Source: an uncultured Alphaproteobacteria bacterium
GTDB taxonomy: Bacteria; Pseudomonadota; Alphaproteobacteria; Rickettsiales; UBA1997
NCBI GenBank assembly: GCA_903959715.1
Contig: CAJBXX010000156.1
Span: 1 to 6,193, forward strand
Direction: 5' to 3'
DNA length: 6,193 bases
In this document: piece by piece, positions 1 to 6,193 of the stretch
How the letters are laid out: the number at the start of each line of letters is the position of its first letter
Position numbering within the stretch: position 1 is the first letter of the stretch
The notes under the pieces: model-generated
Told to the model about the DNA's origin: nothing
The model's database searches: none
Seen by the model: the letters and a program-made list of their open reading frames with translations, nothing else
Program-made: the position numbers and the translations under genes

Positions 1-54
1 CAATAATTCTATAAAAAATTATAAATTTATTTTTAGATTATTGAAAATTTATTA

Positions 55-1050
55 CTAAATTCCTAGCATTTTTTCGCGGTCTTGATCAATTTCATTAAAA
101 ACATCTTCCCAAGTTCCGGTTGTAGAAGCTTTGCTATATTCGGTAACGCGATTTTCAAAGAAATTTGTATGTTCAACTCCATTAAGAATTTCGTCTAACC
201 AAGGAAGCGGATTGTTGTCGATCATATAAATATCTTTCAATCCAAGTTGATTTAAACGACGATCGGCGATATAGCGAATGTAACGCTTTACTTCACGCGA
301 AGTCAAGCCTTCGATGTTTCCCATTTCAAAAGCCAAATCGATGAAAGCATCTTCAAAATGAACAATTGTAGCGCAAGCTTCGTAAAGATGACCCTTTAAT
401 TCTTCATCCCAAACTTCAGGATTTTCTTGAATAAAAGTTCTAAATAATTTTATGATCGAAGCAGTGTGCAAAGATTCGTCACGCACCGACCAAGCCACGA
501 TTTGACCCATTCCCTTCATCTTACCAAATCTTTGGAAATTTAACAAAATTGCAAATGAAGCAAAAAGTTGCAAACCTTCGGTGAAGCCCCCAAACACTGC
601 GAGAGTAATCGCAATGTCTTTTTTGGTTTTGGTATTAAATTTATGCATGTAATCATATTTATCTTTCATTTCTTTATATCTCATGAAAGCTTGATATTCA
701 GTTTCAGGCATACCAATGGTGTCGAGAAGATGCGAATAAGCTGCGATGTGGACAGTTTCCATATTAGAAAAAGCCGATAACATCATTTGCACTTCGGTTG
801 GCTTAAAGACTTGAGAATAATGCTTCATATAGCAATTATTAACTTCAATATCAGCTTGCGTAAAAAAGCGAAAAATTTGCGTAAGTAAATTTTTTTCGCC
901 ACTAGTTAAATTATGTTTCCAATCGCGAACATCATCAGCCAAAGGCACCTCTTCAGGAAGCCAATGAATTTGTTGTTGCTTCAACCAAGCGTCATACGCC
1001 CATGGATACATGAATGGTTTATAAATCGGTTTTGAATCAATGAGTGACAT
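55..1050 (-). CDS. nrdB: Class Ia ribonucleotide reductase, beta subunit (R2)
   Basis: This 331-residue protein is the small subunit of aerobic ribonucleotide reductase. It houses the diiron-tyrosyl radical cofactor and works with NrdA in the cytoplasm to reduce ribonucleoside diphosphates to deoxy forms. All expected cofactor residues are visible: Asp67, Glu98 and His101 (in NMETVHIAAYSH), Glu158 (in FTEGLQ), and Glu192 and His195 (in DESLH). Tyr105 sits at the radical position in the E-x2-H-x3-Y pattern, which argues for class Ia over the tyrosine-less class Ic. The length is normal for alphaproteobacterial NrdB. The start ATG gives the usual short N-terminus before the YKPFxYPWAY block; no Shine-Dalgarno sequence precedes it. 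The stop is TAG. No nrdA lies upstream, because the next gene there is divergent, so nrdB starts its own transcription unit; nrdA must lie beyond position 1 or elsewhere. Probable NrdR boxes upstream suggest repression when deoxynucleotides are plentiful. Confidence 0.97.
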   Translation of the reverse strand: MSLIDSKPIYKPFMYPWAYDAWLKQQQIHWLPEEVPLADDVRDWKHNLTSGEKNLLTQIFRFFTQADIEVNNCYMKHYSQVFKPTEVQMMLSAFSNMETVHIAAYSHLLDTIGMPETEYQAFMRYKEMKDKYDYMHKFNTKTKKDIAITLAVFGGFTEGLQLFASFAILLNFQRFGKMKGMGQIVAWSVRDESLHTASIIKLFRTFIQENPEVWDEELKGHLYEACATIVHFEDAFIDLAFEMGNIEGLTSREVKRYIRYIADRRLNQLGLKDIYMIDNNPLPWLDEILNGVEHTNFFENRVTEYSKASTTGTWEDVFNEIDQDREKMLGI

Positions 1051-1092
1051 AAATTATGAATGTTAAATTTTATGATAAGTAAATGTTTTTTA

Positions 1093-1121
1093 ATTATTCG
1101 ATTTTATTTTATTTTTTGCAA
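1093..1121 (-). promoter_or_regulatory. Candidate nrdB promoter (sigma-70 type)
   Basis: On the minus strand a -35-like TTGCAA (1116-1121) is followed, after exactly 17 bases, by a -10-like AATAAT (1093-1098). These match the consensus at 4 of 6 and 5 of 6 positions. A transcript would start near 1086, giving a leader of about 36 bases before nrdB. The DNA is so AT-rich that chance matches are common. A second possibility is TATAAG at 1195-1200 with a weak TTCTTA at 1218-1223, which would place the -10 inside the distal NrdR box. Confidence 0.35.
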
Positions 1122-1158
1122 AAATAATTTTCGCTAATTTTCGTTTTTTAAATTAAAA

Positions 1159-1206
1159 AAACAAGATGTTGTATTTATTTTAATTAAAAATTACCTTATA
1201 TTGTGT
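1159..1206. promoter_or_regulatory. Tandem NrdR boxes upstream of nrdB
   Basis: Two 16-base sites, 1159-1174 and 1191-1206, each match the published NrdR-box consensus acaCwAtATaTwGtgt at 12 of 16 positions by hand alignment. The first matches all six strongly conserved bases (core CAAGATGTTG), the second five of six (ending TATATTGTGT). Their starts are 32 bases apart, the three-helical-turn spacing known for paired NrdR boxes. NrdR is the ATP/dATP-sensing repressor of ribonucleotide reductase genes, and these sites lie 109-156 bases upstream of nrdB, so the context fits. Against this, AT-rich DNA can mimic the motif. The boxes are also far from the proximal nrdB promoter candidate, although the distal one overlaps them. 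Confidence 0.55.
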
Positions 1207-1255
1207 TAATATTTTTTTAAGAAACAAATTATTTTAATTTTTTACAACATAATTA

Positions 1256-1283
1256 TTGATTTTTTTTCCAAAAAAAATATTGT
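1256..1283 (+). promoter_or_regulatory. Candidate peroxiredoxin promoter
   Basis: TTGATT (1256-1261) and TATTGT (1278-1283), separated by 16 bases, form a weak sigma-70-like pair, each matching consensus at 4 of 6 positions. Transcription would begin near 1290, about 47 bases before the peroxiredoxin ATG. The surrounding DNA is almost pure A and T, so other pairings are possible. I saw no recognisable OxyR or Fur site. Confidence 0.25.
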
Positions 1284-1336
1284 TTTAATAATTTCAATTT
1301 CGTTTGAATTTTTATCAACTTTAAATTAATCAAAAT

Positions 1337-1939
1337 ATGTCAGTTTTAGTCGGAAAATTAGCCCCAGATTTTACTGCGGCAACCGTTATGCCCAACAATG
1401 AAATCGATGAAAATTTTAATCTTCATTCATACATTAAAGGTCGTATTGGAGTTTTATTTTTTTATCCATTGGATTTCACATTTGTTTGCCCTTCGGAAAT
1501 TATTGCCTTCGCCAATCGTATCAAAGATTTTAAAGATCGCGGTGCCGAATTAATTGGGGTTTCGGTCGATTCAAAATATACTCACTTAGCATGGAAAAAT
1601 ACCGAAGTTAAAAAAGGCGGAATCGGCGATATCAAATACCCTTTGGTTTCTGATTTAACCAAACAAATCGCTCGCGATTATGATGTTTTAACGGGAGAAG
1701 CCGTTGCTTTGCGTGGCACTTTTTTAATCGATCAACAAGGAATCGTGAGACATCAAATTGTCAATGATTTACCTCTTGGCAGAAATGTTGAAGAGGCAAT
1801 CAGAATGGTTGATGCTTTAAAATTTTTCCAAGAAAATGGCGAGGTTTGTCCTGCCAATTGGAGCAAAGGTAAAAAAGGTATGAAAGCAAGTTCAAAAGGA
1901 GTTGCCGATTATCTAGAACACAATGCTAGCGATTTATAA
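1337..1939 (+). CDS. Typical 2-Cys peroxiredoxin (AhpC/Prx1 type)
   Basis: This 200-residue cytoplasmic thiol peroxidase reduces hydrogen peroxide and organic hydroperoxides and is then recycled by a thioredoxin- or AhpF-type reductase not seen here. The peroxidatic cysteine is Cys51 in [11 protein letters not shown], with the conserved Pro44 and Thr48 of the active site and Arg126 in ALRGTFLID. The resolving cysteine is Cys171 in GEVCPANW, which makes it a typical 2-Cys enzyme forming an intersubunit disulfide. A GGIG motif is present at 94-97, but the C-terminal YF motif found in hyperoxidation-sensitive eukaryotic enzymes reads YL (192-193). Length is normal. The ATG at 1337 begins the usual MSVLVGKxAPDF N-terminus; no Shine-Dalgarno sequence is visible. 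The gene is divergent from nrdB and ends in a hairpin, so it is probably monocistronic. Whether to call it ahpC, tsa or prx cannot be settled from this sequence. Confidence 0.96.
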   Translation: MSVLVGKLAPDFTAATVMPNNEIDENFNLHSYIKGRIGVLFFYPLDFTFVCPSEIIAFANRIKDFKDRGAELIGVSVDSKYTHLAWKNTEVKKGGIGDIKYPLVSDLTKQIARDYDVLTGEAVALRGTFLIDQQGIVRHQIVNDLPLGRNVEEAIRMVDALKFFQENGEVCPANWSKGKKGMKASSKGVADYLEHNASDL

Positions 1940-1951
1940 TTTTAAAAAATA

Positions 1952-1983
1952 AAATAGTGTCAGAATTATTTTTGACACTATTT
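1952..1983 (+). terminator. Hairpin terminator after the peroxiredoxin gene
   Basis: A perfect 11-base inverted repeat, AAATAGTGTCA (1952-1962) and TGACACTATTT (1973-1983), starts 12 bases after the peroxiredoxin stop codon. Pairing can continue inward through one G-U and two A-U pairs to a four-base loop, TTAT. It stands out in otherwise featureless AT-rich DNA. The tail after the stem is only TTT followed by an A run, so the U tract is poor for a textbook intrinsic terminator. An A run on the other flank gives a better T tract on the minus strand. Confidence 0.55.
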
Positions 1984-1994
1984 AAAAAATGTTG

Positions 1995-2022
1995 TTGACT
2001 AAAAATTTATTTTTTTTAAAGT
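1995..2022 (+). promoter_or_regulatory. Candidate str operon promoter (rpsL-rpsG)
   Basis: TTGACT (1995-2000), a 5 of 6 match to the -35 consensus, is followed after 16 bases by TAAAGT (2017-2022), a 4 of 6 match to the -10. It lies just past the peroxiredoxin hairpin, where a promoter for the ribosomal protein genes is expected. It would give a leader of roughly 150 bases before rpsL, long enough to hold the stem-loop at 2124-2154. Confidence 0.4.
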
Positions 2023-2123
2023 TATGTCCCTTAAATTTATTTATTCTTAAAAAATTACATTTTTAGTTGTTTTTCTTTAAGTTTTTTCAAATATTTATTT
2101 AATCTTTATTCAATAAGAATCTT

Positions 2124-2154
2124 TTTAGAACTCCTAGATAATCAAGGGTCTAAA
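2124..2154 (+). promoter_or_regulatory. Stem-loop in the rpsL leader
   Basis: TTTAGA (2124-2129) pairs with TCTAAA (2149-2154). After a bulged A the stem extends through CTC (2131-2133) against GGG (2146-2148) with one G-U pair. That gives about nine pairs closing a loop that contains TAGATAATC. This is the most GC-containing part of the leader and ends 22 bases before the rpsL start codon. A role in controlling the operon is inference from position only; it matches no leader family I can name. Confidence 0.3.
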
Positions 2155-2176
2155 TCTGATTTATAATAAAAAAATT

Positions 2177-2548
2177 ATGCCAACAGTTAATCAATTAATT
2201 AGAAAACCTAGAACTAAACAGGTTGCAAAAAATAAAGTTCCAGCGATGAAGGGTTGCCCTCAAAAAAGAGGAGTTTGCACTCGTGTTTATACCACAACTC
2301 CAAAAAAACCAAACTCGGCACTTCGTAAAGTTGCTCGCGTTAAATTAACAAACGGTTTTGAAGTTATCGCTTACATTCCAGGCGAAGGTCATAATCTTCA
2401 AGAACACTCTGTTGTTGCGATTCGCGGTGGTCGTGTTAAAGATTTGCCGGGTGTTCGTTATCACATTGTGCGTGGATCTCTTGATACTCAAGGCGTTAAA
2501 AATAGAAAACAAGCTCGTTCAAAATACGGTGCTCAAAAACCAAAATAA
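2177..2548 (+). CDS. rpsL: 30S ribosomal protein S12
   Basis: S12 sits at the decoding centre of the small ribosomal subunit, where it contacts 16S rRNA helices and affects tRNA selection accuracy. The 123-residue product is full length and highly conserved, with the hallmark blocks [26 protein letters not shown] and [14 protein letters not shown]. Counting the initiator Met, Lys43 and Lys88 (the usual streptomycin-resistance positions) carry the wild-type residue, so no rpsL-based resistance is predicted. Asp89, the residue that is methylthiolated in many bacteria, is also present. The start [12 protein letters not shown] is the standard alphaproteobacterial one. The ATG follows an A-rich tract with no Shine-Dalgarno sequence, which is unusual for a ribosomal protein gene. 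It is the first gene of the str operon, 18 bases before rpsG. Confidence 0.99.
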   Translation: MPTVNQLIRKPRTKQVAKNKVPAMKGCPQKRGVCTRVYTTTPKKPNSALRKVARVKLTNGFEVIAYIPGEGHNLQEHSVVAIRGGRVKDLPGVRYHIVRGSLDTQGVKNRKQARSKYGAQKPK

Positions 2549-2566
2549 AAATAAAATCTTAAAATT

Positions 2567-3034
2567 ATGAGAAGAAAAGCGGCAAAAATCAGAAAAATAT
2601 TTCCCGACGCCAAATATAACGAGATAATTGTTTCTCGTTTTGTGAATCGATTGATGAACGATGGCAAAAAATCAGTAGTCGAAAAAGCTATTTATCAAGC
2701 CTTTGAAGACCTTGAGAAAAAACTTAAAAAACCTCCAATTGAAATTTTCAAAGAAGCTCTTGAAGTTATTACTCCGAAAATTGAAGTTAGATCTCGTAGA
2801 ATCGGCGGTGCAACTTATCAAATTCCCGTTGAAGTTTCGGCTCGTCGCGGTTCAGCTTTGGCTTTGAAATGGTTAAAAATTGCCATTGAAAACATCAAAG
2901 GTAAAAAACTTTCTAACAAAGTTATAATTGTAATTCTTGAATCCCTCGAAAATAAAGGTTGGGCGGCCAAGAAAAAAGAAGAAGTCTTCAAAATGGCTGA
3001 AGCCAATAAAGCTTTTGCTCATTATAGATGGTAA
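2567..3034 (+). CDS. rpsG: 30S ribosomal protein S7
   Basis: S7 is a primary 16S rRNA-binding protein that nucleates assembly of the 30S head and lies near the E site. The 155-residue product is close to the usual 156. Hallmarks are the N-terminal basic arm, the NDGKKSVVEKAIY segment (31-43), the beta-hairpin RSRRIGGATYQIPVEV (75-90), and the C-terminal MAEANKAFAHYRW (143-155). The helix at about 115-140 (LSNKVIIVILESLENKGWAAKKKEEV) departs from the more usual LxxELLDAxxxRGxAVKKRED pattern, so this copy is somewhat diverged, but nothing is truncated. Only 18 bases separate it from rpsL, so the long intercistronic S7-binding operator known from E. coli is absent here. No Shine-Dalgarno sequence is seen. 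It should be cotranscribed with rpsL; the gene after it is not the expected fusA. Confidence 0.98.
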   Translation: MRRKAAKIRKIFPDAKYNEIIVSRFVNRLMNDGKKSVVEKAIYQAFEDLEKKLKKPPIEIFKEALEVITPKIEVRSRRIGGATYQIPVEVSARRGSALALKWLKIAIENIKGKKLSNKVIIVILESLENKGWAAKKKEEVFKMAEANKAFAHYRW

Positions 3035-3124
3035 AATAATTAAAAAACACCACAACAAAACTCAAATCCAAATGCAAGCTTCCCAAAAAATTAAAATAAT
3101 TACCACTCCGCAAAGTTACTAATC

Positions 3125-4015
3125 ATGAAAAATATTTTAAAGAAAATATTTTATTTTAATGAATGGTCAATTGGTATTGCGACCTGCAAAATAGAAGATT
3201 TTCAACAAAACAAAACTCCAATAATTTGGTTTAAAAATTCTTCAAAAATTTCTTTTAACGCCGATCCATTTGGTTTTAAAATTAACGATAAGGAATATAT
3301 TATTTTTGAAGAATATTCGCAAATTCTTAAAAGAGGAAGAATCGCTATCGCCGAAATAAATAATAATAAATTAATCAATAAAAAAATTATTTTGGACAAT
3401 AAAAAACATTTATCTTATCCATTTATTTTACTCGAAAATGACGATATTTTTGTAATTTGCGAAGCTTATAAATCAAAAAAATTAGATTTATATAAAATTG
3501 ATAAATCCAATTTATCTTTGCAAAAAATTCGAGAAATTTTTTCTAATCAAGGAGTGATTGACCCTACAATCATAAAGTTTAATGAAAAATATTGGTTATT
3601 TTATTCCAATCAAGAAAAAGCTGATGAGAATTTATATTTGGCTTATGCAAATTCATTAAATGAAGAATTTATTCAACATCCAAAAAATCCAATAAAATCT
3701 TGTAAAGCTTCGGCAAGAAGCGGTGGAACGCCTTTTGTTATTAATAATGAACTTTATCGTCCAACGCAAAATTGTCAAAAATTTTATGGCGAAAAAATCA
3801 CAATAAATAAAATTAATCTTTTAAATGAAGATGATTTTAATGAAGAATTTTGTTACGAAATATCATCATCCAATTTCAATCAAAAATTTATTGGGGTTCA
3901 TACAATATCAAGCCTTGGGGACAAAACTTTAATTGATGGTTTGCAAAAAAAATTTTTAATCTACAAACCCTTGATAAGTATTTTTAGAAACCTCAAGAAA
4001 ATTGTTGTCAATTAG
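3125..4015 (+). CDS. GINT1-N-like beta-propeller protein, probable surface-glycan role
   Basis: A 296-residue protein with no signal peptide or membrane segment. Its motifs match, from memory, the beta-propeller domain at the N-terminus of plant GINT1 (glucosamine inositolphosphorylceramide transferase). In bacteria this domain occurs alone or joined to formyltransferase-like domains in polysaccharide loci. Landmarks in order are NEWSIG (12-17), NADPFGF (45-51), FEEY (61-64), HLSYPF (95-100), CEAY (112-115), IDPTI (145-149), HPKNPI (185-190), ARSGG (197-201), YRPTQNC (211-217), GVHTIS (257-262) and DGLQKKF (271-277). The repeated aromatic-acidic pattern fits a five-bladed fold like GH43-type enzymes. 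Asp47, Glu113 and Asp146 are candidate functional acids, but no activity can be assigned. An in-frame stop at 3092-3094 supports the ATG at 3125. Sampled stretches are about 13-35% GC against about 33-53% in rpsG and fusA. Its place between rpsG and fusA is odd and may reflect insertion of a foreign gene. Confidence 0.75.
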   Translation: MKNILKKIFYFNEWSIGIATCKIEDFQQNKTPIIWFKNSSKISFNADPFGFKINDKEYIIFEEYSQILKRGRIAIAEINNNKLINKKIILDNKKHLSYPFILLENDDIFVICEAYKSKKLDLYKIDKSNLSLQKIREIFSNQGVIDPTIIKFNEKYWLFYSNQEKADENLYLAYANSLNEEFIQHPKNPIKSCKASARSGGTPFVINNELYRPTQNCQKFYGEKITINKINLLNEDDFNEEFCYEISSSNFNQKFIGVHTISSLGDKTLIDGLQKKFLIYKPLISIFRNLKKIVVN

Positions 4016-4110
4016 AAAAAAAATTTTATAATATTTGAACATTTTAGGATTATTTAAGAAAATATTTGGTATATTCAATAAATCTTTTTTCAAAATAAAA
4101 TTTAGTATAA

Positions 4111-4139
4111 ATTACAAATTTTTATAAATCCTTTATAAA
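4111..4139 (+). promoter_or_regulatory. Candidate fusA promoter
   Basis: ATTACA (4111-4116, 4 of 6 to the -35 consensus) and TATAAA (4134-4139, 5 of 6 to the -10) are separated by exactly 17 bases. Transcription would start near 4146, about 31 bases before the fusA ATG. The -10 lies in the second of two TTTATAAA octamers (4121-4128 and 4132-4139) spaced 11 bases apart. A separate promoter makes sense because the preceding gene and its 161-base spacer split fusA from rpsL-rpsG. The call rests on short matches in AT-rich DNA. Confidence 0.35.
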
Positions 4140-4176
4140 ATCTCAAAAAAACATTAACATTAATTAACTTTGCTTT

Positions 4177-6193
4177 ATGGCACGACAAATTGAAATAGAA
4201 AAATATCGTAATATTGGTATCATGGCTCACATTGATGCTGGAAAAACCACAACCACCGAACGCATTCTTTTTTACACCGGAAAATCTCACAAAATTGGTG
4301 AAGTTCATGATGGTGCTGCCACAATGGATTGGATGGAACAAGAGCAAGAACGCGGAATTACCATCACTTCAGCCGCCACAACATGCTTTTGGAAAGAACA
4401 TCGCATTAACATCATCGACACACCAGGTCACGTTGATTTTACAATTGAAGTTGAACGCTCGCTTCGCGTCCTCGACGGTGCGGTTGCCGTTTTTGATTCG
4501 GTTGCGGGGGTTGAGCCTCAATCCGAAACTGTTTGGCGTCAAGCTAATAAATATAAAGTTCCAAGAATTTGTTTCGTCAATAAGATGGATCGCATCGGCG
4601 CCAATTTTTACCGTTGCGTTGACATGATGAAATCGCGTCTCGGCGCTCGTCCAATTCCAATCCAATTACCAATTAGTGAAGCCGAAAATTATGGCGGATT
4701 GATCGATTTAATTAAAATGAAAGCCGTAGTTTGGAAAGATGAAACTATGGGTGCCGATTATGTTTACGAAGAAATTCCTGCCGATTTACTTGACAAAGCC
4801 AAAGAATATCGCGAACAACTTGTTGAAGCCGCGGTTGAACAAGACGACACCTTAATGGAGCAATATCTCGCTGGCGAAGAAATTTCCGAAGAAAATCTCA
4901 AAAAATGCATTCGTAAAGCCACAATCTCAGGCGCTTTCGTGCCCGTAATTAACGGAACTGCTTTCAAAAATAAAGGTGTTCAAACTTTGCTTGATGCGGT
5001 CGTCGATTATTTACCAAGCCCGAAAGACATTAAAGAAATTCCAGCGATTGATTTAAAAAACGAACAGCCAATCGTTATTAATTGCGATAGCAAAAAATTT
5101 GCTGGCTTGGCTTTCAAAATTATGACCGATCCATTCGTTGGCTCTCTAACATTTGTCAGAATTTATTCCGGCACATTAAATGGCGGAAGCGGTGTTGTCA
5201 ATACTACTAAAAATCATTCCAAAGAAAGAGTTGGTCGTATTCTTTTGATGCATGCCAATAATCGTGAAGATATTAAAGAGGCTCATGCTGGTGATATCGT
5301 TGCCTTAGCTGGCTTAAAAGGTACCACAACGGGCGATACTTTGGTTGAATCTGATAATGATATCGTTCTCGAAAGAATGATTTTCCCAGAGCCGGTAATT
5401 GAAGTTTCGGTTGAACCAAAATCAACTGCAGACCAAGAAAAAATGGGCATGGCTTTATCGCGTTTAGCTTCTGAAGATCCATCTCTTCGCATTGAATCCG
5501 ACAAAGAATCTGGACAAACTATTTTGAAAGGCATGGGTGAACTTCACCTTGAAATCATCGTTGACCGCATGAAACGCGAATTCAAAGTTGAAGCCAATAT
5601 TGGTCAACCAAAAGTTGCTTATCGCGAAGCCATAACTAAAAAATATGAATCTGATTATACTCACAAAAAACAATCGGGTGGTGCTGGTCAATTCGCTAAA
5701 GTAAAAATTATTTACGAACCATTGCCGGCAGATTCCAAAGAAAATTTTATTTTTGAAAGCGAAATCGTTGGTGGTCGCGTTCCTAAAGAATACATTCCTG
5801 GTGTCGAAAAAGGACTCACCTTGGCTAAAGAAACCGGCATTTTGGCTGGCTATCCCGTAGTGCGTTTGAAGGCACGCTTAATTGACGGCGCTTATCACGA
5901 TGTCGATTCAAGTGTTCTAGCTTTCGAAATTGCTGCTCGCTCTTCTTTCCGCGAAGCTATGGAAAAAGCTGGTCCAATTATCCTTGAACCAATCATGAAA
6001 GTTGAAGTAGTTACTCCCGAAGATTATATGGGCGATGTAATTGGTGACATCAATTCGCGTCGTGGACAAATTCAAAATGTTGAAGGTCGCGATGTGGCTC
6101 AAGTAATCACCGCTAAAGTGCCTTTGGCATCAATGTTTGGATATGTTAACGGCTTAAGATCTTTATCTCAAGGTCGTGCTAGCTATAGCATGG
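4177..6193 (+). CDS. fusA: Elongation factor G, 3' end beyond window
   Basis: EF-G is the GTPase that drives tRNA-mRNA translocation on the ribosome and helps RRF split it for recycling. The frame is open for 672 codons to the window edge, ending in [13 protein letters not shown]; about 20 residues are missing compared with the usual length near 692. GTPase motifs are intact: AHIDAGKT (17-24), RGITIT (59-64), DTPGH with catalytic His85 (81-85), NKMD (135-138) and GTAFK (260-264). Domain III shows GMGELHLEI (452-460), domain IV shows QSGGAGQFA (499-507) and the tip segment [14 protein letters not shown] (574-587), and domain V begins near 602. The ATG at 4177 gives the normal [15 protein letters not shown] start; no Shine-Dalgarno sequence precedes it. 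The gene normally follows rpsG directly, but here a 161-base spacer and an unrelated gene intervene. It is clearly a canonical translocase. Confidence 0.98.
   Translation, partial: MARQIEIEKYRNIGIMAHIDAGKTTTTERILFYTGKSHKIGEVHDGAATMDWMEQEQERGITITSAATTCFWKEHRINIIDTPGHVDFTIEVERSLRVLDGAVAVFDSVAGVEPQSETVWRQANKYKVPRICFVNKMDRIGANFYRCVDMMKSRLGARPIPIQLPISEAENYGGLIDLIKMKAVVWKDETMGADYVYEEIPADLLDKAKEYREQLVEAAVEQDDTLMEQYLAGEEISEENLKKCIRKATISGAFVPVINGTAFKNKGVQTLLDAVVDYLPSPKDIKEIPAIDLKNEQPIVINCDSKKFAGLAFKIMTDPFVGSLTFVRIYSGTLNGGSGVVNTTKNHSKERVGRILLMHANNREDIKEAHAGDIVALAGLKGTTTGDTLVESDNDIVLERMIFPEPVIEVSVEPKSTADQEKMGMALSRLASEDPSLRIESDKESGQTILKGMGELHLEIIVDRMKREFKVEANIGQPKVAYREAITKKYESDYTHKKQSGGAGQFAKVKIIYEPLPADSKENFIFESEIVGGRVPKEYIPGVEKGLTLAKETGILAGYPVVRLKARLIDGAYHDVDSSVLAFEIAARSSFREAMEKAGPIILEPIMKVEVVTPEDYMGDVIGDINSRRGQIQNVEGRDVAQVITAKVPLASMFGYVNGLRSLSQGRASYSM

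Noticed and set aside
1..43. CAATAAT (1-7) and ATTATTG (37-43) as a possible nrdB terminator on the minus strand.
   Set aside because: The stem is only seven or eight almost purely A-T pairs with a 29-base loop, so it is too weak to call in DNA this AT-rich. The window edge also hides its context.
1940..2176. Possible tRNA or small RNA gene in the spacer before rpsL.
   Set aside because: No cloverleaf, TTCGA-type T-loop or GC-rich paired region is present beyond the two hairpins already listed.
2305..2442. Possible streptomycin-resistance substitutions in S12.
   Set aside because: Lys43, Lys88 and Pro91 all carry the wild-type residue.
2937..3122. An open frame overlapping the end of rpsG and running through the 90-base spacer, encoding a very lysine-rich peptide.
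   Set aside because: It lies mostly in a shifted frame of rpsG, its composition only reflects A-rich DNA, and it has no recognisable motif or initiation signal.
55..4015. Possible recoding of TGA, since none of the five visible stop codons is TGA (three TAA, two TAG).
   Set aside because: All genes translate at full length with the standard code and no in-frame TGA is needed for tryptophan. Five stops are too few to infer anything.
4163..4176. TAACTTTG just before the fusA ATG, matching the Bacteroidetes promoter element TAnnTTTG, together with missing Shine-Dalgarno sites.
   Set aside because: NrdB, S12 and EF-G all look alphaproteobacterial rather than Bacteroidetes, and the element would leave almost no leader. 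It is most likely coincidence.
4369..4665. A minus-strand open frame of 98 codons inside fusA.
   Set aside because: It is antisense to a fully conserved EF-G reading frame and lies within its GTPase domain, so it is a shadow.

Overview
The window looks like chromosomal DNA of a low-GC alphaproteobacterium. The NrdB, S12, peroxiredoxin and EF-G proteins all read as alphaproteobacterial versions from memory of those families. Examples are the NrdB stretch FTQADIEVNNCYMKHYS, the S12 start [12 protein letters not shown], and an EF-G close to those of Rickettsiales. The non-coding DNA is extremely AT-rich and none of the six visible start codons has a Shine-Dalgarno sequence. Both facts fit a streamlined or host-associated lineage. 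The S12 is not of the Rickettsia type, so I do not name an order.

Layout. Positions 55-1050 (minus strand) hold nrdB, the radical-bearing small subunit of class Ia ribonucleotide reductase. A 286-base divergent intergenic region follows. It holds a tandem pair of probable NrdR boxes 32 bases apart, plus candidate promoters for both flanking genes. Positions 1337-1939 (plus) hold a typical 2-Cys peroxiredoxin of the AhpC/Prx1 type, followed by a strong hairpin. A 237-base leader with a candidate promoter and a stem-loop then precedes rpsL (S12, 2177-2548) and rpsG (S7, 2567-3034), which form the head of the classical str operon.

The str operon is interrupted. Where fusA would normally follow rpsG directly, positions 3125-4015 hold a 296-residue protein. 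By motif it resembles the beta-propeller domain found in the N-terminal part of plant GINT1 and in bacterial surface-glycan loci. This gene is clearly more AT-rich than its neighbours. A 161-base spacer with a candidate promoter separates it from fusA (EF-G), which starts at 4177 and runs off the window after 672 codons, about 20 short of full length.

How the genes relate. S12, S7 and EF-G are translation components normally transcribed together. NrdB supplies deoxynucleotides and the peroxiredoxin removes peroxides; these two share only an intergenic region. I saw no mobile element, CRISPR array, RNA gene or recognisable defence system. The best candidate for something unusual is the glycan-type gene inside the str operon, followed by the NrdR-box pair and the lack of Shine-Dalgarno sequences.
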